From assembly GCF_020252395.1 (NCBI RefSeq), contig NZ_JADCDB010000009.1, positions 62,001 through 126,000 on the forward strand: a DNA stretch of 64,000 nt, given 5' to 3'. The notes under the pieces were generated by a model. It was not told the DNA's origin. It was given only the letters and a program-made list of their open reading frames with translations, and did no database searches. Each line of letters begins with the position of its first letter. The stretch's first letter is position 1. Below are positions 39,455 through 47,481 of the stretch, piece after piece. The DNA comes from Aestuariivirga sp. (GTDB lineage Bacteria > Pseudomonadota > Alphaproteobacteria > Rhizobiales > Aestuariivirgaceae). A program made the position numbers and the translations under genes.

Positions 39455-40240
39455 TCACTCCGACACGTCCCTCGCCTTGTCATCAAGCTTGGTGAGATAG
39501 CCGGTGAAGCCCAGCCCCTTCAACTTGCCCGACATCTGGACCGGCAGCCACAGCTTGCGGCCATTGCCGAGATCGGCGACGGGGGCGAAAGCCACGTCAT
39601 AGCTGTCGCCGGGAACACCCTTGTCCTTGGCGCGGCCGGCAACCGGCGTCCAGCGCACGGAGCACTCCTGCACCTGGCCCTTCCATGCGGACTTACCATC
39701 CTCCAGCATGCCCATGCCCGCGCCGGTCAGCGCCAGCTCGAACACCTCGCGCCCGTCGAACACGTCATGCGTCGAAGGGCACGGGCTTTCGCCCACCGTG
39801 CCCATGCGCAGCACGGCAGTGACGGGGTCGACCACGCCCTGCGCCACTGCGGCGTCGATGCGGGCCATGCGCTCGGCATTTGACGGGGGCGGATCGTAGG
39901 TTACGGCGCCATTGTTCCACGTCAGCGTCGTCACCTTGCGCTTGTCGGACTGGTCACGCGTGATCCGGTAACTCAGCGGCTCGGGGCCGGCCGCGCCGAG
40001 CCGGGTTTCCGCAACGGCAGTTGCGCCGAACTCGGAGAAGGCCCGGCTCACCCCGGCCGCCCGGATGCGGGCCTTGGCATGGACCTGCTCGCCAGCGAGG
40101 TCGAGACTGAGCTTCACCTCAGTCACCGTCAACAGCCCGATATCGACATTGTAGCTCACCGTCACCCCGGCCGCCAGCGCCGCCGCCGGAGCGATAGCCG
40201 CCAGAGCGGCGGCAAGCAGGCCCAGAAAGACGATGCGCAT
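39455..40240 (-). CDS. DUF3108 periplasmic protein
   Basis: 261 residues with signal peptide (MRIVFLGLLAAALAAIAPAAALA). The mature part is beta-rich: VTVSYNVDIGLLTVTEVKLSLDL, then YRITRDQSDKRKVTTLTW, the DPVTAVLRM segment and VFDGREVFELAL, as in DUF3108. No enzymatic motif; suspected envelope role. It interrupts the sugar-catabolism cluster on the opposite strand to the MocA-like gene. Confidence 0.82.
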   Translation of the reverse strand: MRIVFLGLLAAALAAIAPAAALAAGVTVSYNVDIGLLTVTEVKLSLDLAGEQVHAKARIRAAGVSRAFSEFGATAVAETRLGAAGPEPLSYRITRDQSDKRKVTTLTWNNGAVTYDPPPSNAERMARIDAAVAQGVVDPVTAVLRMGTVGESPCPSTHDVFDGREVFELALTGAGMGMLEDGKSAWKGQVQECSVRWTPVAGRAKDKGVPGDSYDVAFAPVADLGNGRKLWLPVQMSGKLKGLGFTGYLTKLDDKARDVSE

Positions 40241-40366
40241 GAAAGAGACTCGTTCCGTGATGTCGGCTTCCCCCTCTCATCCCCCGGCTCTATGGCGAGA
40301 GTATGATGGGGACGGGACAGTTTGCGCCATTCCTCCGGGGCATGCAGGCGGGGAGAGCCGAAGGCG

Positions 40367-41170
40367 CTATTTCTCCTGCATCTTCTGCGCAAAGGCCTTC
40401 ATTTCAGCCTCCGGCGCCTTCACCAGATACTTTTCCGCCGGGTAGGCGCCGGTCTGCACCTCCGTCACGAAGGCCTTGAAGGCATCGATGCGCATCTGCT
40501 GGATGCGGGCATATTCCCCGGCAAGGTCGGCGTATTTCTTCGAATGGCGCGGCACATGACCGGTGTTCGTGCCCAACACATCGCAGGCGAAGAGATACTG
40601 GCAGTCGCCCCCCGCACCGCCACCCATCGACACGAGGAACAGGCTGCTGCGCTTTGCGATCTCCGCCGTCACCTCGGGCGGCACCACCTCGATCTCGACG
40701 CCGAAGGCGCCGGCCTCTTCATACTGACTGCAGCGCTCGTAGATGGCCATGGCACTCCCGGCCGTTTTGCCCACAGCCTTGAAGCCCCCTGTCCATGTGC
40801 TGAAATGCGGGATGAGGCCCACATGGCCGATGACCGGGATATTGTCATCCGCCATGCGCCGCACCGTCTGGAAGGCGGCAGCCGAATAGATGGCGTCGGC
40901 ACCCGCCTCCATCATCCGGAAGGCCCAGCGCAGCGTGTCGTCGGTGGTCGCCGGGGCCGAGTAAAGCGCCTGGCCCGGAATGGCGAAGATCGACGGCGCC
41001 ACCTCGCGGAAGCGCTTCTCCACCAGCATCTCCGGCGGCACCGAGCACATGTCGATGCCTGCCGATTCGGCCGCGGCCAGCTCGTCCCAGTCCGTCACCC
41101 GCATCATGGTGTACTGATGCTTGCCCTTATTGGCGCGGATATCCGCGATGGTGGGCCGCTTCCTCGTCAT
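40367..41170 (-). CDS. Divergent PanB-like (ketopantoate hydroxymethyltransferase family) protein
   Basis: 267 residues, phosphoenolpyruvate/pyruvate-type barrel. The central PanB-like blocks are kept: IPVIGHVGLIPH, GGFKAVGKT, YEEAGAFGVEIEVVPPEV (catalytic Glu region) and LFLVSMGGGAGGDCQYLFACDVLG. However, the metal-binding VGDS block is replaced by DMCSVPPE, and VADMPFGSY by FAIPGQALYS, so the metal-binding aspartates appear to be missing. It sits 33 nt after the sugar ABC ATPase gene, not with panC. A role in the same sugar/polyol pathway is more likely than pantothenate synthesis. Confidence 0.75.
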   Translation of the reverse strand: MTRKRPTIADIRANKGKHQYTMMRVTDWDELAAAESAGIDMCSVPPEMLVEKRFREVAPSIFAIPGQALYSAPATTDDTLRWAFRMMEAGADAIYSAAAFQTVRRMADDNIPVIGHVGLIPHFSTWTGGFKAVGKTAGSAMAIYERCSQYEEAGAFGVEIEVVPPEVTAEIAKRSSLFLVSMGGGAGGDCQYLFACDVLGTNTGHVPRHSKKYADLAGEYARIQQMRIDAFKAFVTEVQTGAYPAEKYLVKAPEAEMKAFAQKMQEK

Positions 41171-41203
41171 GTGCCGCTGTCCTCTTCCTGTGTCAGAGCG
41201 CTC

Positions 41204-41974
41204 TCACGCCGCGTCACTCAAATTCGGGTCCGTCTTGGCGCCGGTGATGTAGGCCACCACCTCCTCGCCCGTCGTCTCGCTCTTCTTCAGCTTCGCCGCG
41301 ATGCGGCCGCGGCGGAACACCACGATGCGGTCCGCGAGGTCGAAGACCTGGCGCATGTTGTGCGAGATCAGGATCAAGGGTTCGCCATTCTGCTTGATGG
41401 TGCGGATGATGTTTTCGACCTGCGCAGTCTCGGCGACGCCAAGTGCCGCCGTCGGCTCGTCCATGATGATGAGCTTCGAGGGGAAGGTGGCGGTGCGGGC
41501 AATCGCCACGCATTGCCGCTGCCCGCCGGACATGTGGCGGATGGTGGAGGAAAGATTGGGAATCTTCACCGCCGTCTTTTCCAGCGCCTTGCGGGTTGCC
41601 TCGCGCATCCCCTTGCGGTCCAGAATCGAAAAAGGCCCGAGGTTGAACCTGATTTTCTCGCGCCCGAGGAACAGGTTCGACGGTACGTCGAGATCGTCGG
41701 CCAGTGCGAGATTCTGAAACACCGCCTCGATCCCCGCCTCGCGCGCCTCCAGCGGCGACTGGAAATTCACTTCCCGGCCGAGGAAAATGATCTTGCCGCG
41801 TGACGGGATCTCGACGCCGGTGATCTGGCGCACGAAAGTTGATTTGCCCGCGCCATTGTCGCCCATGATGGCCACATGTTCGCCCTTGCGGAGCTCGAAA
41901 CTCGCCCCTTCCAGCGCCTGCACGCCGGCATAATGCTTGGTCAGGCCTTCGGTCTTGAGGACGATTTCAGACAT
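41204..41974 (-). CDS. Sugar ABC transporter ATP-binding protein
   Basis: 256 residues, single nucleotide-binding domain: Walker A GDNGAGKST (~36-44), signature MSGGQRQ (~148), Walker B KLIIMDEPTAALG, H-loop LISHNM. Ribose/inositol-type (CUT2) transporters often have fused double ATPases; this one is a single-domain version, as in the FrcA and inositol families. 3 nt downstream of the permease gene. Confidence 0.94.
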   Translation of the reverse strand: MSEIVLKTEGLTKHYAGVQALEGASFELRKGEHVAIMGDNGAGKSTFVRQITGVEIPSRGKIIFLGREVNFQSPLEAREAGIEAVFQNLALADDLDVPSNLFLGREKIRFNLGPFSILDRKGMREATRKALEKTAVKIPNLSSTIRHMSGGQRQCVAIARTATFPSKLIIMDEPTAALGVAETAQVENIIRTIKQNGEPLILISHNMRQVFDLADRIVVFRRGRIAAKLKKSETTGEEVVAYITGAKTDPNLSDAA

Positions 41975-41977
41975 GTG

Positions 41978-43069
41978 TCAGGCCCTCTGGCTGCGGCGGC
42001 GCTGCCGCCATTGATCGAGCACCACGGCGCCCACGATGATCGCCCCCTTCACCATCTCCTGATAGTAAGCATCGAGCCGCAGGAAGGTGAAGCCGGAGAT
42101 GATGACGCCGAAGATCAGCGCCCCCAGCACGGTGCCGATGATCGACCCCCTGCCGCCAGCTAGCGAGATGCCGCCGATCACCGCCATGGCGATGGCGTCA
42201 AGCTCATACATCACGCCCATACCCGCCTGGGCGGTAAGGTTCTTGGAGCTCAGCACGATGGCCGCCACCGAGGCGAGGATGCCGGCAATCGCATAGACCA
42301 ACACCTTGTGGTGCTCCACCTTGATGCCGGTGATGCGCGCGGCCTCCTCGTTGGAGCCGATGGCGTAGCAGTGCTTGCCGTATTTCGTGTAGGTCAGGAT
42401 CAGCTGGAACAGTATGGCCAGCGCCACGAAGATGAACACCGGGTTCATGCCCTGCCCGATCGCCGCATAGCTGTCGGTGGGAAACGAGATCGGGTTGCCC
42501 TTGGACCACCAGCGCGCCAGGCCGCGCGCCGCCACCATCATGCCGAGTGTGGCGATGAAGGGCGGGATCTTCGTATAGGCGATCAGCGTGCCGTTGATCA
42601 GGCCCGCGGCGAGGCCGCAGCCGAGGCCCACCAGCACCGGCACGATCACGGGGAGGTCGAGCCAGCCTTCCGCCGCGAATATGGCCTTGGGGTTCGGGTT
42701 GCCGTTCACCAGCGCGACCTGCGCGAAGGACATGGCGATCATCGCGGTGGCGCCGACGATGGAGCCTGAGGAGAGGTCGATGCCGCCGGTGATTATCACC
42801 TGGGTGACGCCGATGGCGATGATGCCAACGATCGACACCTGCAGGATGATGATCTGCAGCCGCTGCTCGTTGAAGAAGCCGGGCACGCCCTCGCGCGTGT
42901 TGAACAGAAAGCTTTCGCCCAGGAGCAGCCGCCCGAGGATCTCGAAGGCGGCGACGATGAGCACCAGCGCCAGCAGGATGTTCAGTTCATTGGGCCAGGC
43001 CCGGCGCTTTGCATCATATTCCAGGCCGCCAATGCCCGCTTCGGGTTTCGCCAACACGTCCTCCGTCAA
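41978..43069 (-). CDS. Sugar ABC transporter permease (CUT2 family)
   Basis: 363 residues with about 8-10 transmembrane segments (e.g. LNILLALVLIVAAFEILG, VSIVGIIAIGVTQVIITGGIDLSSGSIVG, the classic ribose-type LSVGS-like element). The extended GNPNPKAIFAAEGWLDLPVIVPVLVGL insertion is typical of inositol/rhizopine-type permeases. The frame start at 43069 is TTG; GTG 43057 and TTG 43054 just after GGAGGA are alternatives. Confidence 0.92.
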   Translation of the reverse strand: MTEDVLAKPEAGIGGLEYDAKRRAWPNELNILLALVLIVAAFEILGRLLLGESFLFNTREGVPGFFNEQRLQIIILQVSIVGIIAIGVTQVIITGGIDLSSGSIVGATAMIAMSFAQVALVNGNPNPKAIFAAEGWLDLPVIVPVLVGLGCGLAAGLINGTLIAYTKIPPFIATLGMMVAARGLARWWSKGNPISFPTDSYAAIGQGMNPVFIFVALAILFQLILTYTKYGKHCYAIGSNEEAARITGIKVEHHKVLVYAIAGILASVAAIVLSSKNLTAQAGMGVMYELDAIAMAVIGGISLAGGRGSIIGTVLGALIFGVIISGFTFLRLDAYYQEMVKGAIIVGAVVLDQWRQRRRSQRA

Positions 43070-43094
43070 TCACAAGGCCCAGCGCAGCCATGGG

Positions 43095-43120
43095 TTTCCC
43101 CTCCCCCGTGGGGAGGGAAA
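43095..43120. repeat. Intercistronic hairpin between binding-protein and permease genes
   Basis: TTTCCCCTCCCC (43095-43106) faces GGGGAGGGAAA (43110-43120) with a 3-nt loop and one bulge. It lies in the 111-bp gap between the binding-protein stop and the permease start. Such hairpins stabilise the upstream message and give the usual excess of binding protein; that role is inference. Confidence 0.6.
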
Positions 43121-43180
43121 GTCCGCGTGGTGAGATTGAAAGCGGGGCAACACTCCTCATGCCGCCCCGCCCCGCCAGTG

Positions 43181-44128
43181 TCAGTTCTTCTTCAGGAACT
43201 TGTCGATGTTGGCAGGCGTCACAAGCTGGAAGGGGATGTAGACTTTCTTGTCCACCTTCTCGCCCTTGGACAGCTTGATGGCGGCATCGAGCGCGCCTGC
43301 CCCCTGGCCTGCCGCGTCCTGGAACACGGTGGCATCGAGGTCGCCCGCCTGCATGGCGGCAAGCGCGTCCTGCGTGGCGTCAACACCGCCCACCACGACA
43401 TTCTTCATGTCGATATTGGCGGCCTTCATGGCCTGAATGGCGCCGATGGCCATTTCGTCGTTGTTGGCGATCACCGCGTCGAAGGGCTTGCCGGCCGAGA
43501 TCCAGTTGGTCATCAGGCTCTGGGCCTGGTCACGCGACCAATTGGCGGTCTGCTCGTCGATGATGTTGAGCGTCACGGCGCATTTGCCGTTGGCGATAAC
43601 ATCGTGGATGTCCTTTGTGCGCTGTACGGCGGCCTGATTGGAGAGCTCGCCCATCATCACATAGACCTGGGCATTGTCCTTGCCGGCTTCCTTCAGCAGG
43701 CGGCAGACCTCGATGGTCTCAAGCGTGCCGGACTCTTCCTCGTTGGAGGCGACGAAGGCTTGGTTGTCGGGCAGCGTGTCGACATTGATCGGCTGGCGGT
43801 TCACATAGACCAGCGGGATGTTGGCGGCCTTGGCGGCGTCCGTCATCGCCTGGGTGGCGGAAGTATCGACCGGGTTGACGATGATCGCGGCAACGCCGGA
43901 GGCGGCGAAGTTCTTGATCTGGTCGAGCTGCTTGGCCACGTCGTTCTGTGCGTCCTCGACCTGCAGTTCGACGCCCTCCATGCCCTTGGCCTGCGCGATC
44001 ATTCCGTTCCTCAGCACGGTGAGGAAATTGTCGTCGAACAGCGCCATCGAAACGCCGATCTTGGTGCCGGCCATGGCCGAGCTCGACATCAGAGCCGCCA
44101 TCGCCAGTGCAAGGAATGTCTTCTTCAT
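43181..44128 (-). CDS. Sugar ABC transporter substrate-binding protein (inositol/rhizopine type)
   Basis: 315 residues. Signal peptide MKKTFLALAMAALMSSSAMA, then a periplasmic-binding-protein-like fold: KIGVSMALFDDNFLTVLRNGM, QIKNFAASGVAAIIVNPVD, VYVNRQPIN, VIANNDEMAIGAIQAMKAANI, VGGVDATQDALAAMQAGDLDATVFQ. The FDDNFLTVLRNGM start is like that of inositol/MocB-type binding proteins. GGGAGGA 8 nt before the ATG. First gene of the importer unit, transcribed away from the MocD-like gene. Confidence 0.92.
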   Translation of the reverse strand: MKKTFLALAMAALMSSSAMAGTKIGVSMALFDDNFLTVLRNGMIAQAKGMEGVELQVEDAQNDVAKQLDQIKNFAASGVAAIIVNPVDTSATQAMTDAAKAANIPLVYVNRQPINVDTLPDNQAFVASNEEESGTLETIEVCRLLKEAGKDNAQVYVMMGELSNQAAVQRTKDIHDVIANGKCAVTLNIIDEQTANWSRDQAQSLMTNWISAGKPFDAVIANNDEMAIGAIQAMKAANIDMKNVVVGGVDATQDALAAMQAGDLDATVFQDAAGQGAGALDAAIKLSKGEKVDKKVYIPFQLVTPANIDKFLKKN

Positions 44129-44673
44129 GTGTCGGGTCCTCCCTCATGGAGCGTCCGGTGGCGCCCCTGGTTGCCGGAACCCCGTCCGCCGCGGGGCAAA
44201 GTCTCATTCGAACGGGGAGGGTTGAACGGCCAAGCGGCGGTCAGCCCGCCTCGTGCGCCGGTCGGTCGGTCCTCCCATTTCTTCCCGGCGCTCTTGTGTG
44301 GCGCCTCGCCATCCCGCGGATGGAACGTTTGGAGCATTCGTTTCAAACGCTGAACAAGAATTCCATCAGCCGGGCGGCGGAGTCAAGGATGCAGGGGCAT
44401 GACGGCAGAAACCTTTCATGTTCTATCCGCATCGCAGGCCAGCGCCTGGTGGACGATCAGAGACTTTCACGAACAACCAACGTGGCCGTTGCGCCGGGAA
44501 TCGACCGCAACTTGAGCGGTTCGTTGCGGCGGCGGCCACCACGCGCAGCGCCGTGTCTTCGCGCCCGGGGAGGCGGTGGCAACGCTGACGCCTGCCGCCT
44601 GCGCCCGGTCCTGAATGGTGGGACGTTTAACCGCCGGAAACGGGATTATCCCATCAGGCGGAATGATGCAATC
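44129..44673. other. Divergent promoter region between importer and MocD-like gene
   Basis: With the operators below, about 620 bp without a credible gene; the plus frame over 44107-44676 is Arg/Ser-rich with no domain and overlaps the importer start. It contains a partial palindrome around AACGTTT (44325-44331), the kind of CG-centred site that LacI-type regulators use, but it is too weak to call. Confidence 0.4.
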
Positions 44674-44704
44674 TGATGATTTTCATCATGGAACACTTGT
44701 TCCA
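44674..44704. promoter_or_regulatory. Two abutting perfect palindromes upstream of the MocD-like gene
   Basis: TGATGA-TTT-TCATCA (44674-44688) is immediately followed by TGGAAC-ACTT-GTTCCA (44689-44704). Both are perfect and 48-78 bp before the oxygenase ATG. Side-by-side dyads at this place look like operators for one or two repressors. No regulator gene is in the immediate neighbourhood. Confidence 0.6.
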
Positions 44705-44751
44705 ATCGTTCGCCGAAGTTAGGTTTCTGATAGGACTCCACCGAACACGAC

Positions 44752-45834
44752 ATGGACAGCCCGATGGACAGCTCCCTGCCGACGCCCCACGACTACAGCC
44801 TCACCGGCCCTTCGAGCCGCTATGCGCTGGAACATGGCCTCGCCAATGCCGAATGGTACCGCGCCCCTATCCCGCGGGGGAAGATGAAGGAGCTGATGAA
44901 GCGCTCCGACGGCCCGGCGATCCGCGACACCATCATCTGGATCGCCGCCTTCATCGTCACGGGCGGCCTCGCCTTCCACTTCTGGCCCACGGCATGGTGT
45001 ATTCCCTTCTTCCTTGCCTATGGCGTGCTCTATGGCTCGTCCACCGACTCGCGCTGGCACGAGTGTGGCCATGGCACGGCCTTCAAGACGGCCTGGATGA
45101 ACGACGTGGTCTACCAGCTCGCCTGCTTCATGATCATGCGCGAACCCACCGTCTGGCGCTGGAGCCACACGCGCCACCATACCGACACCATCATCGTCGG
45201 CCGCGACCCGGAGGTGGCCGTGATGCGCCCCACCGTGGTGCTCAGGGTGATTCTGATGTTCTTCGGCGTGCCGCAGGTGTGGGGCGCCATCAAGAGCATG
45301 GTCCGCCACGCCATGGGGCGGCTGTCGCCTGACGAGGCGGACTACATTCCGGAGATGGAGCGCGCCAAGGTCTATCGCACCGCGCGCATCTGGCTCGTCA
45401 TCCACCTCGCCATCATCGCCTTCTCGATTTATGTGGGATCGATCCTGCCCATGCTCTTCGTGGGGCCGCTCCCAACGATGTATGGCGCGTGGCTGCACAT
45501 CGTCACCGGACTCACCCAGCATGCGGGCCTGCCGGAGAATGTGCTGGATCACCGCCTCAACTGCCGCACCGTCTACATGAACCCGGTGATGCGCTTCATC
45601 TACTGGAACATGAACTATCACATCGAACACCACATGTTCCCCATGGTGCCTTATCACCGCCTGCCTGAGCTGCATGAGGCGATGAAGCCCTATTGCCCGC
45701 CACCGTACCCCTCGACCATCGCCGCCTATGCCGAGATCATCCCGGCCATCATCCGGCAGATCCGCGAGCCCGGCTGGTCGATCGAACGCCCCATCCCGCG
45801 CGACCATCCCGCGCATGCCGTGCCTGCCGAGTAA
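44752..45834 (+). CDS. MocD-like membrane di-iron oxygenase / fatty acid desaturase family
   Basis: 360 residues. Three histidine boxes of the membrane di-iron family: HECGHG (~103), HTRHHTD (~140) and HIEHH (~288), with four hydrophobic membrane segments. In Sinorhizobium MocD, a member of this family, is part of the oxygenase needed to use the rhizopine 3-O-methyl-scyllo-inosamine. The Rieske ferredoxin encoded 6 nt downstream would supply electrons, just as mocE does. Fatty-acid desaturation remains an alternative. A second in-frame ATG lies 12 nt inside. Confidence 0.85.
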   Translation: MDSPMDSSLPTPHDYSLTGPSSRYALEHGLANAEWYRAPIPRGKMKELMKRSDGPAIRDTIIWIAAFIVTGGLAFHFWPTAWCIPFFLAYGVLYGSSTDSRWHECGHGTAFKTAWMNDVVYQLACFMIMREPTVWRWSHTRHHTDTIIVGRDPEVAVMRPTVVLRVILMFFGVPQVWGAIKSMVRHAMGRLSPDEADYIPEMERAKVYRTARIWLVIHLAIIAFSIYVGSILPMLFVGPLPTMYGAWLHIVTGLTQHAGLPENVLDHRLNCRTVYMNPVMRFIYWNMNYHIEHHMFPMVPYHRLPELHEAMKPYCPPPYPSTIAAYAEIIPAIIRQIREPGWSIERPIPRDHPAHAVPAE

Positions 45835-45840
45835 GCGGAG

Positions 45841-46164
45841 ATGGATAAAATGCCCAACTGGATTGCCGCCTGCAACATCGGCGACATCGAGCCTGAGGAC
45901 GTGATGCGCTTCGACCATGGCGGCCGCACCTTCGCCATCTACCGTTCGCCGGACGACGAATACTACGCCACCGACGGGTTGTGCACGCATGAGAAGATTC
46001 ACCTCGCTGACGGCCTCGTCATGGGCAACATCATCGAATGCCCCAAGCATAACGGCCGATTCGACTACCGCACGGGCGAGGCCAAGGGAGCGCCCGTCTG
46101 CGTGAACCTCAAGGTCTATGAGGTGAAGCGCGAAGGCGGCAAGGTGATGATCGACGTGGGCTGA
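45841..46164 (+). CDS. MocE-like Rieske 2Fe-2S ferredoxin
   Basis: 107 residues. Rieske cluster motifs CTHEKIHL and CPKHNGRFDYRTG give the Cys-His / Cys-His ligand set. Soluble ferredoxin, likely electron donor of the oxygenase encoded just upstream. No ferredoxin reductase (MocF) is seen next to it; a general reductase from elsewhere would be needed. Confidence 0.9.
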   Translation: MDKMPNWIAACNIGDIEPEDVMRFDHGGRTFAIYRSPDDEYYATDGLCTHEKIHLADGLVMGNIIECPKHNGRFDYRTGEAKGAPVCVNLKVYEVKREGGKVMIDVG

Positions 46165-46536
46165 GGGCGAGACCCACCAACCCCAGGAACAAGAACCTTG
46201 TCTCCGCTCCGGCGATCGAGCGGATGGCCGCTGAAGGCATCGCCATCCGCCACTTCTGTCCAACGGCTTTCCGTCAGGCTCCGGCTTCGCCGGCCTCTCG
46301 CCGGGCGCCTGGATTCATCCGGCGAATCGGCCCCATGGCAGGTCTTGCCGGGCGGCTGCCCCCGCGAAAACGGCCGGAAATATCGCCCGGCGGGAGTTGA
46401 CCGGCGCACCGGGCCATGGCGGCCCCGTCGCGGCTCCCCAAGTAGCGATTGACTTTCTTGACCTAAGGCTGCTTTTATCACGCCTGCGGCGGCCGAACGT
46501 TTCGGATGCCCCCTACTATGAAAGCGAGAACATAAT
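46165..46536. other. Long leader region of the cold-shock gene
   Basis: 372 bp with no credible gene. Cold-shock genes often have long structured leaders, and several GC-rich inverted stretches occur here (for example CTCCGGCTTCGCCGGCC near 46277). An AT-rich patch at 46449-46480 could be the promoter. No firm regulatory call. Confidence 0.35.
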
Positions 46537-46746
46537 TTGGCTACAGGCAAGGTTAAGTGGTTCAACGAGACCAAGGGTTACGGCTTCATCGCGCCGGATG
46601 ACGGCTCGAAGGACGTCTTCGTTCACATCAGCGCCGTGGAACGCGCCGGTCTGCGTTCGCTCAAGGAAAACCAGGCGGTTTCCTTCGAGCTGGTGACGGA
46701 TCGCCGCTCGGGCAAGCAGTCCGCCGATCAGCTGCGCGCTCTCTGA
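46537..46746 (+). CDS. CspA-family cold-shock protein
   Basis: 69 residues beginning at TTG (frame [20 protein letters not shown]). RNP1 KGYGFI and RNP2 VFVHIS are intact, so it should bind single-stranded RNA/DNA. GAGAA lies upstream of the TTG. Followed 11 nt later by a basic HTH protein gene on the same strand. Confidence 0.94.
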   Translation: MATGKVKWFNETKGYGFIAPDDGSKDVFVHISAVERAGLRSLKENQAVSFELVTDRRSGKQSADQLRAL

Positions 46747-46757
46747 GCCGCGGTTTG

Positions 46758-47027
46758 ATGGCCAAGAAGGCGAAGAAGAAGGTTGCCGCGAAAGCGGCAA
46801 CCCGCATCAAGAAGACCAAAAAGGCTATTGCCGTGAAATCGGTCAAGGCCAGAAAACCTGCTGCGAAGAAGGCGCCCCGCAAGGCGGCCCGCCGCAGCGC
46901 GGCCGAGGTCGCCAAGTTGCGCAAGGCGGTGATCGCCGGATTGAAGTCCGGCAAATCCGCCGAGGCAGTTGCACAGCAGCTGGGGATCTCGCGTCCGTAT
47001 CTCTACCGTCTGAACAGCAGCGGTTAA
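46758..47027 (+). CDS. Histone H1-like Lys/Ala-rich tail fused to a helix-turn-helix
   Basis: 89 residues. Residues 2-45 are a Lys/Ala/Pro-rich tail like eukaryotic H1 and bacterial Hc1-type proteins (KKAKKKVAAKAAT, KKAPRKAARRS). Residues ~48-85 form a helix-turn-helix (RKAVIAGLKSGKSAEAVAQQLGISRPYLYRL) like that at resolvase C-termini. A small nucleoid-associated or regulatory DNA-binding protein is likely. The ATG at 46758 is preceded by an in-frame TTG. Confidence 0.7.
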   Translation: MAKKAKKKVAAKAATRIKKTKKAIAVKSVKARKPAAKKAPRKAARRSAAEVAKLRKAVIAGLKSGKSAEAVAQQLGISRPYLYRLNSSG

Positions 47028-47072
47028 GCGGCGGGGTCCGGTCCAGATCATTGGAATGACGATCTTTGCAGC

Positions 47073-47092
47073 GCGCCCCGGAAACGGGGCGC
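47073..47092. terminator. Probable bidirectional terminator hairpin
   Basis: GCGCCCCG-GAAA-CGGGGCGC: perfect 8-bp stem with a GAAA tetraloop, between the HTH gene and the converging YnfA gene. No long T-tract, so strength is uncertain. Confidence 0.6.
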
Positions 47093-47110
47093 ATTGCTGT
47101 CCGCAGGCCC

Positions 47111-47431
47111 TCAACCGCGTTGCGGCAGCAAGATGATGGCGCTTCCGGCGAGGCAGACGGCCATGCCGATCAGGTCCCACCGGTCTGGCCGTTGGCCTTC
47201 GGCCAGCCACAGCCACAGAATCGAACCCGCAATATAGATGCCGCCATAGGCGGCATAGGCACGCCCTGCCGCTGCGCTGGGCGCCAGCGTAAGCAGATAA
47301 GCGAAGAGGGCAAGCGAGGCCATGCCGGGCAACAGCCACCAGGCGGGCTTGTCGAGCCTTGCCCAAGCCCAGAAGGCGAAGCAGCCGGCAATCTCCCCCA
47401 GCGCCGCCGCGGCATAGATGACGTAGACCAT
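47111..47431 (-). CDS. YnfA family (UPF0060) membrane protein
   Basis: 106 residues from the Met at 47431 ([23 protein letters not shown]), with four membrane helices and the family's [17 protein letters not shown] longer start at 47446 adds five residues. Small drug-efflux-like fold; substrate not established. Confidence 0.9.
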   Translation of the reverse strand: MVYVIYAAAALGEIAGCFAFWAWARLDKPAWWLLPGMASLALFAYLLTLAPSAAAGRAYAAYGGIYIAGSILWLWLAEGQRPDRWDLIGMAVCLAGSAIILLPQRG

Positions 47432-47481
47432 CACTTGTTCTCTCATGCCCGTGGAGAGGATTCAATCCAGCCCCCGCAGCC

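Noticed and set aside
44107-44676. 189-residue plus-strand frame upstream of the MocD-like gene
   Set aside because: Arg/Ser/Pro-rich, no domain, overlaps the importer start on the other strand and ends within the palindromic operator region.
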